From contig NZ_FQZA01000002.1 in assembly GCF_900141995.1 (NCBI RefSeq), forward strand, positions 255,501-319,500: a stretch of 64,000 bases of DNA, read 5' to 3'. Position 1 is the stretch's first letter. Every line of letters begins with the position of its first letter. A model generated the notes under the pieces. That model searched no databases, was not told the DNA's origin, and was given only the letters and a program-made list of their open reading frames with translations. Made by a program: the position numbers and the translations under genes. Shown here in pieces: positions 60,482-64,000 of the stretch. The stretch is from Palleronia salina (lineage in GTDB: Bacteria; Pseudomonadota; Alphaproteobacteria; Rhodobacterales; Rhodobacteraceae).

Positions 60482-61825
60482 TCACTCGGCCGGGTTCACG
60501 ATGGTTTTCGTGCCGCCCGTGGCCGGTGCGTAGTGGCTGGCATAGTCTTCCTCGATCGTCTGCGGCTGCGGCAGCGGCTTCTCGATCAGGCCCAGCAGCG
60601 GCAGGATGACCAGGAAATACGCGAACCAGTAGGCCGACGCGATCAGCGAGATCGTGGCATAGGGTTCTTCCGCGGGCATGGCGCCCACCCACATCAGCAC
60701 GAAGAAGTCGACGACCAGCAGGGCGAACCACCACTTGAACATGGGGCGGTAGCGGCCCGACCGCACGCTCGACGTGTCCAGCCACGGCGCCAGCGCCATG
60801 ACCAGGATCGCGCCGAACATGGCCAGCACGCCGAAGAACTTGGCGTCGACGATGCCGCCGGTCACGAAGCTGGCGATCTGGACGACCCAGACCTCGGCGG
60901 TGAAGGCGCGCAGGATCGCGTAGAACGGCAGGAAGTACCATTCCGGCACGATGTGCGCCGGCGTCGCCAGGGCGTTCGCCTCGATGTAGTTGTCGGGGTG
61001 TCCCAGGTAGTTCGGCATGAAGCCCACGATGGCGAAGAAGATCGCCAGGATCAGGGCCAGCGCGAACAGGTCCTTGATCACGAAGTAGGGCCAGAAGGGC
61101 AGGGTGTCCTTCTGCGCGTCCTCCTTGCTGGTGCGCCGCACCTCGACCCCGGTGGGGTTGTTGTTGCCGGTGGTGTGGAAGGCCCAGATGTGCACCGCCG
61201 TCAGGCCGACCAGGATCATCGGCATCAGGTAATGCAGCGAGAAGAAGCGCGTCAGGGTGTATTCACCCACCGCCGGTCCGCCCAGCAGCCAGGTCTGCAG
61301 CGACTCGCCCACGAAGGGGATCGCGCCGAACAGGCCGGTGATCACGGTGGCGCCCCAGAACGACATCTGGCCCCACGGCAGCACGTAGCCCATGAAGGCG
61401 GTGCCCATCATCAGCAGGTACATCAGGATGCCGATGATCCAGGTCACCTCGCGCGGTTCCTTGTAGGAGCCGTAGTAGAGCGAGCGGAAGATGTGCAGGT
61501 ACACGGCCACGAAGAACAGCGATGCGCCGTTGGCGTGCATGTAGCGCAGCATGAAGCCGCCGTTCACGTCCCGCATGATGTGCTCGACCGAGGCGAAGGC
61601 CTGATCGACCGACGGGATGTAGTGCATCACCAGCACGATGCCGGTGACGATCTGCAGCACCAAGGTAAAGGTCAGGACGATGCCCCAGATCCACATCCAG
61701 TTCAGGTTCTTGGGCGTGGGGATCATGATCGTGTCATAGGCGAGGCCCAGCACCGGCAGGCGCTTGTGCAGCCAGCGCTCGCCACCGGACTTGGGCTCGT
61801 AATGATCGTGCGGAATTCCAGCCAT
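60482..61825 (-). CDS. petB: Cytochrome b (bc1 complex) PetB
   Basis: Central quinol-oxidising subunit with two b haems. The 447-residue protein has eight membrane spans. It shows the paired His ligands in [39 protein letters not shown] and [31 protein letters not shown], the Qo-site PEWY in [18 protein letters not shown] and [25 protein letters not shown]. It is longer than mitochondrial cytochrome b at both ends, as in Rhodobacter. petA lies 12 bp upstream. Confidence 0.98.
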   Translation of the reverse strand: MAGIPHDHYEPKSGGERWLHKRLPVLGLAYDTIMIPTPKNLNWMWIWGIVLTFTLVLQIVTGIVLVMHYIPSVDQAFASVEHIMRDVNGGFMLRYMHANGASLFFVAVYLHIFRSLYYGSYKEPREVTWIIGILMYLLMMGTAFMGYVLPWGQMSFWGATVITGLFGAIPFVGESLQTWLLGGPAVGEYTLTRFFSLHYLMPMILVGLTAVHIWAFHTTGNNNPTGVEVRRTSKEDAQKDTLPFWPYFVIKDLFALALILAIFFAIVGFMPNYLGHPDNYIEANALATPAHIVPEWYFLPFYAILRAFTAEVWVVQIASFVTGGIVDAKFFGVLAMFGAILVMALAPWLDTSSVRSGRYRPMFKWWFALLVVDFFVLMWVGAMPAEEPYATISLIASAYWFAYFLVILPLLGLIEKPLPQPQTIEEDYASHYAPATGGTKTIVNPAE

Positions 61826-61837
61826 AGGGTGTACTCC

Positions 61838-62428
61838 TTATCCCAGTACGATGGTGGAGGCGTCGGCGAACGCGGCGACGGGCACCGGAAGGTTCGTGGG
61901 CGCGGGGCCGCGGCGGATCCGCCCGGCGGTGTCGTAGTGCGAACCGTGGCAGGGGCAGAACCAGCCGTTGAAGTCGCCGGCATTGCCCAGCGGCACGCAG
62001 CCCAGGTGGGTGCAGACGCCCATCTGGACCAGCCATTCCTCGCTGCCTTCCTCGCCCGGGACGGCCAGCGCGCGGTTGGCGTCGGTGGCCGGCGCGCCTT
62101 CTTCGATGTTCGCGTTACGCGCCTGCGGGTCGGGCAGGGTCGACACGTCCACGGCGTTCGCCTCGTCGATTTCCTCCTGCGTGCGGCGGCGGATGAACAC
62201 GGGCTTGCCCAGCCACTGCACCGTCAGCTGCGTGCCGGGTTGCACCCCGCTCACGTCAACGCGGATCGAGGCCAGCGCCTGCACATCGGCCGAGGGGTTC
62301 ATCTGGTTCACCAGCGGCCAGACAGCGGCGCCGGTGACGACGGCACCTGCGCCTGCGGTCGCATAGTAAAGGAAATCGCGGCGTGTTTCGCCGTGGTCGT
62401 CTGCGTGGGACACCGGGTGCTTCTCCAT
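61838..62428 (-). CDS. petA: Rieske iron-sulfur protein (bc1 complex) PetA
   Basis: [2Fe-2S] subunit of the bc1 complex. The 196-residue protein begins with a Tat-type, uncleaved anchor ([27 protein letters not shown]) and has the cluster motifs [11 protein letters not shown] and [26 protein letters not shown] with the two Cys and two His ligands. First gene of petABC; 62429-62592 upstream holds its probable promoter, with no further gene. Confidence 0.97.
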   Translation of the reverse strand: MEKHPVSHADDHGETRRDFLYYATAGAGAVVTGAAVWPLVNQMNPSADVQALASIRVDVSGVQPGTQLTVQWLGKPVFIRRRTQEEIDEANAVDVSTLPDPQARNANIEEGAPATDANRALAVPGEEGSEEWLVQMGVCTHLGCVPLGNAGDFNGWFCPCHGSHYDTAGRIRRGPAPTNLPVPVAAFADASTIVLG

Positions 62429-62592
62429 CTTTGATTTGCCCGCACCATAGCGTTGCACGGGCGATTCGCGCAAAGTCGGTCGCCTTCGACCTTTCGCGGA
62501 GGGTCTATAGCCGTTTTTTGCATCGGTCCAGCCGACAAACTGGCGCAGTTTCGCCAATTTCGTCCGGTCAAGGGCCGAAAAACGGCGACCCG

Positions 62593-63189
62593 CTACTCGG
62601 GTTTCGTCGCCTGCATCGAGCTCCGCTCGCCGAATTTCGCATACCAGTCCGCCAGCGCCGGGCGCGCGCTGCGCCAGTCCCGCGCGCCGTGGCGCAGGTC
62701 CAGGTAACCCAGCGCGCAGGCCACGGCGATCTGCGCCATGTTCAGCGGACCGGCCAGGTGGCTCATCCACTGCGCCTCGATCGCGTCGAGCGCGCGGGTG
62801 ATCTTGGCCCACTGGCCCTCGACATAGTCCGGGAACTGCTTGTCCTCGGGGCGGACGCGGATCTCGTAGACCATGAGGATCCCGGCATCCATCACGCCGT
62901 CGGCCAGCGCCTCGAGCGTCTGGATCTCCCACTGCCGGGCGGCGGGGATCAGGTCGGCGCCCGCGCGGTCGGCCAGGTAGCGGCAGATCACGCGGCTGTC
63001 GAACAGGGCCGGACCGTCGGGACGGGTCAGGCAGGGGATCTTGCCCAGCGGGTTCTGGTTGGCGGGGTTGGGCGACAGCGGCGTCTGCGCCGATTCGACC
63101 AGCGTCACGTCTTCGGCCTGGCCGGTCTCGTGCAGGACGACCTTGACCTTGCGGACATAGGGCGAGGCTGCGGCGTGAAAAAGCTCCAT
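62593..63189 (-). CDS. Glutathione S-transferase family protein
   Basis: A 198-residue cytoplasmic protein: thioredoxin-like N-terminal domain ([23 protein letters not shown], with [29 protein letters not shown], where the P of the cis-Pro loop and the DS glutathione motif are seen) and an all-helical C-terminal domain ending [18 protein letters not shown]. The Ser/Tyr near residue 9-10 may activate glutathione. Substrate unknown. Same strand as petABC but set off by 164 bp. Confidence 0.9.
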   Translation of the reverse strand: MELFHAAASPYVRKVKVVLHETGQAEDVTLVESAQTPLSPNPANQNPLGKIPCLTRPDGPALFDSRVICRYLADRAGADLIPAARQWEIQTLEALADGVMDAGILMVYEIRVRPEDKQFPDYVEGQWAKITRALDAIEAQWMSHLAGPLNMAQIAVACALGYLDLRHGARDWRSARPALADWYAKFGERSSMQATKPE

Positions 63190-63304
63190 CGACGATCCTT
63201 TCGCAAGGCACGGCACCGCGCCGCGCCGAAACGGAAAACTGCCGAAGTGGTAGCGGATGGAAGGTCGCGCCCGCAATGGCGTTCGCGTGCCTTCGCCCGG
63301 CGGG

Positions 63305-64000
63305 TCAGGCCGCGGTCAGGTGCGCGCCGTCGTGCCCGGTGATGGTCGTGCGCACGACCTGGCCCTCGGGGCGGTCGCTGGCGAAATGCACCTCGGCGAA
63401 TTGCGCGGTGCGGCCCATGCGCGGGCTTTCCATCAGCACGTCGTGGCTGCGGCCCGATTGCGCGGCCAGGTGCCGCTGCACCGCGCTGTCGCCGGCGGCG
63501 CGCAGCCGCGCGGCGCGGTCCTTGATCGCGGCGCCGTCCACGGCGGGCATCCGGGCCGCGGGCGTGCCCTTGCGGGCCGAGTAGGGAAAGACGTGCAGCC
63601 AGGTCAGGTCGCAATCCTCCACCAGCCGCAGGCTGTCGGCGAAATGCGTCTCGGTCTCGGTCGGAAAGCCGGCGATGATGTCGGCCCCGAAGGTCATGTC
63701 GGGCCGCAGGCGCCGCGCCTCGGTGCAGAAGGCGATGGCGTCGCCGCGCAGGTGACGCCGCTTCATCCGCTTCAGGATCAGGTCGGAGCCGTGCTGCAAC
63801 GACAGGTGAAGATGCGGCATCAGCCGGTCCTCGTCGGCGATCGCGTCCATCAACGCCGGATCAGCCTCGATCGAGTCGATCGAGCTGATGCGCAGGCGGG
63901 GCACGGCCGTCAGCTTCAGGATCCGCCGCACCAGGTCGCCCAGGCGCGGCTCGCCCGGCAGGTCGGCGCCCCAGCTGGTCAGGTCGACGCCGGTCAGCAC
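63305..64000 (-). CDS. mtaB: tRNA t6A37 methylthiotransferase MtaB, C-terminal part (5' end outside window)
   Basis: Radical SAM enzyme that converts t6A to ms2t6A at position 37 of tRNAs. The window has the last 231 codons: EIVLTGVD-type motif (LTGVDLTSWGADL), RLRISSIDSIEADPALMDAIAD, MPHLHLSLQHGSDLILKRMKRRHL (conserved in the methylthiotransferase family), GADIIAGFPTETETHFADSLRLVEDCDLTWLHVFPYSARKGTPAARMP and a short TRAM-like end. The radical-SAM Cys triad is upstream, outside the window. It is read leftward; the end is 116 bp from the GST gene. Confidence 0.93.
   Translation of the reverse strand: MLTGVDLTSWGADLPGEPRLGDLVRRILKLTAVPRLRISSIDSIEADPALMDAIADEDRLMPHLHLSLQHGSDLILKRMKRRHLRGDAIAFCTEARRLRPDMTFGADIIAGFPTETETHFADSLRLVEDCDLTWLHVFPYSARKGTPAARMPAVDGAAIKDRAARLRAAGDSAVQRHLAAQSGRSHDVLMESPRMGRTAQFAEVHFASDRPEGQVVRTTITGHDGAHLTAA

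Noticed and set aside
59642-62434. 930-codon open frame antisense to petABC
   Set aside because: Artefact of high GC at third codon positions opposite three clearly conserved genes; no motif, His/Gln/Arg/Gly-rich composition.
1-64000. Insertion sequences, prophage, CRISPR arrays, restriction or defence systems
   Set aside because: No transposase, integrase, repeat-spacer pattern or defence protein was seen in any part; the only repeats are short dispersed elements and hairpins.

Overview
This 64 kb window comes from a high-GC alphaproteobacterium of the family Rhodobacteraceae: a phototroph of the Rhodobacter / photosynthetic-Roseobacter type. The evidence is the arrangement of bacteriochlorophyll (bch), carotenoid (crt) and reaction-centre (puf) genes, a pufX gene in place of pufC, PpsR/CrtJ-type operators (TGT-N12-ACA), a Rhodobacter-style tspO-crtCDEF-bchCXYZ-puf block, and fbc/pet and leu genes of the same flavour. 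No insertion sequence, phage, plasmid or CRISPR signal was seen.

Layout. 1-6991: bchO-bchD-bchI-crtA (minus) divergent from crtI-crtB (plus), with two PpsR operators between them. 7012-15656: general genes that separate two halves of the carotenoid cluster: tRNA-Pro(CGG), an EamA transporter, a DUF421 protein, leuB, an exported nuclease-fold protein, a membrane protein, leuD-leuC and an MscS channel. 15878-29308: a DUF1992 gene, tspO, crtC-crtD (minus), crtE-crtF, then one long chain bchC-bchX-bchY-bchZ-pufQ-pufB-pufA-pufL-pufM-pufX in which most genes overlap or nearly touch. 29504-30894: two cell-wall enzymes. 31011-34900: bchG, a PucC-like transporter, bchP and idi on the minus strand. 35094-36984: a secreted EF-hand protein, an ECF sigma factor, a small membrane protein and a CpxP-like sensor. 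36988-54707: mostly housekeeping genes, including pncB, arfB, mepA, recQ, yaaA, a degenerate sensor kinase with a CtrA-type site, a thiolase and a lytic transglycosylase. 54711-64000: an SH3 pseudogene, aroC, a TPP-riboswitch-controlled thiBPQ operon, the cytochrome bc1 operon petABC, a GST and the 3' part of mtaB.

How the genes work together. idi and crtE supply isoprenoid precursors, and crtB, crtI, crtC, crtD, crtF and crtA form a complete spheroidene/spheroidenone pathway. bchI/D/O insert Mg, bchX/Y/Z reduce the chlorin ring, bchC oxidises the side chain, and bchG and bchP attach and reduce the tail. pufL/M build the reaction centre, pufB/A build LH1, and pufX opens the ring for quinone exchange. 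The cytochrome bc1 complex closes the cyclic electron path. bchF, bchN/B/L/H/M, acsF, puh, puc and ppsR are not in the window, so the photosynthesis gene cluster is broken up compared with Rhodobacter.

The most interesting observations are: PpsR operators at four promoters, including a tandem pair 8 bp apart at bchC; two photosynthesis genes (crtA, crtC) without a usual start codon where homology begins; a bchG start codon in the loop of a perfect hairpin; a 22-codon coupled ORF between bchY and bchZ; an 18-codon ORF or small RNA unit at 41.2-41.4 kb; and a histidine-kinase-like protein that has lost its phospho-accepting His and sits behind a perfect CtrA-type motif. Most of the remainder is ordinary chromosomal content.
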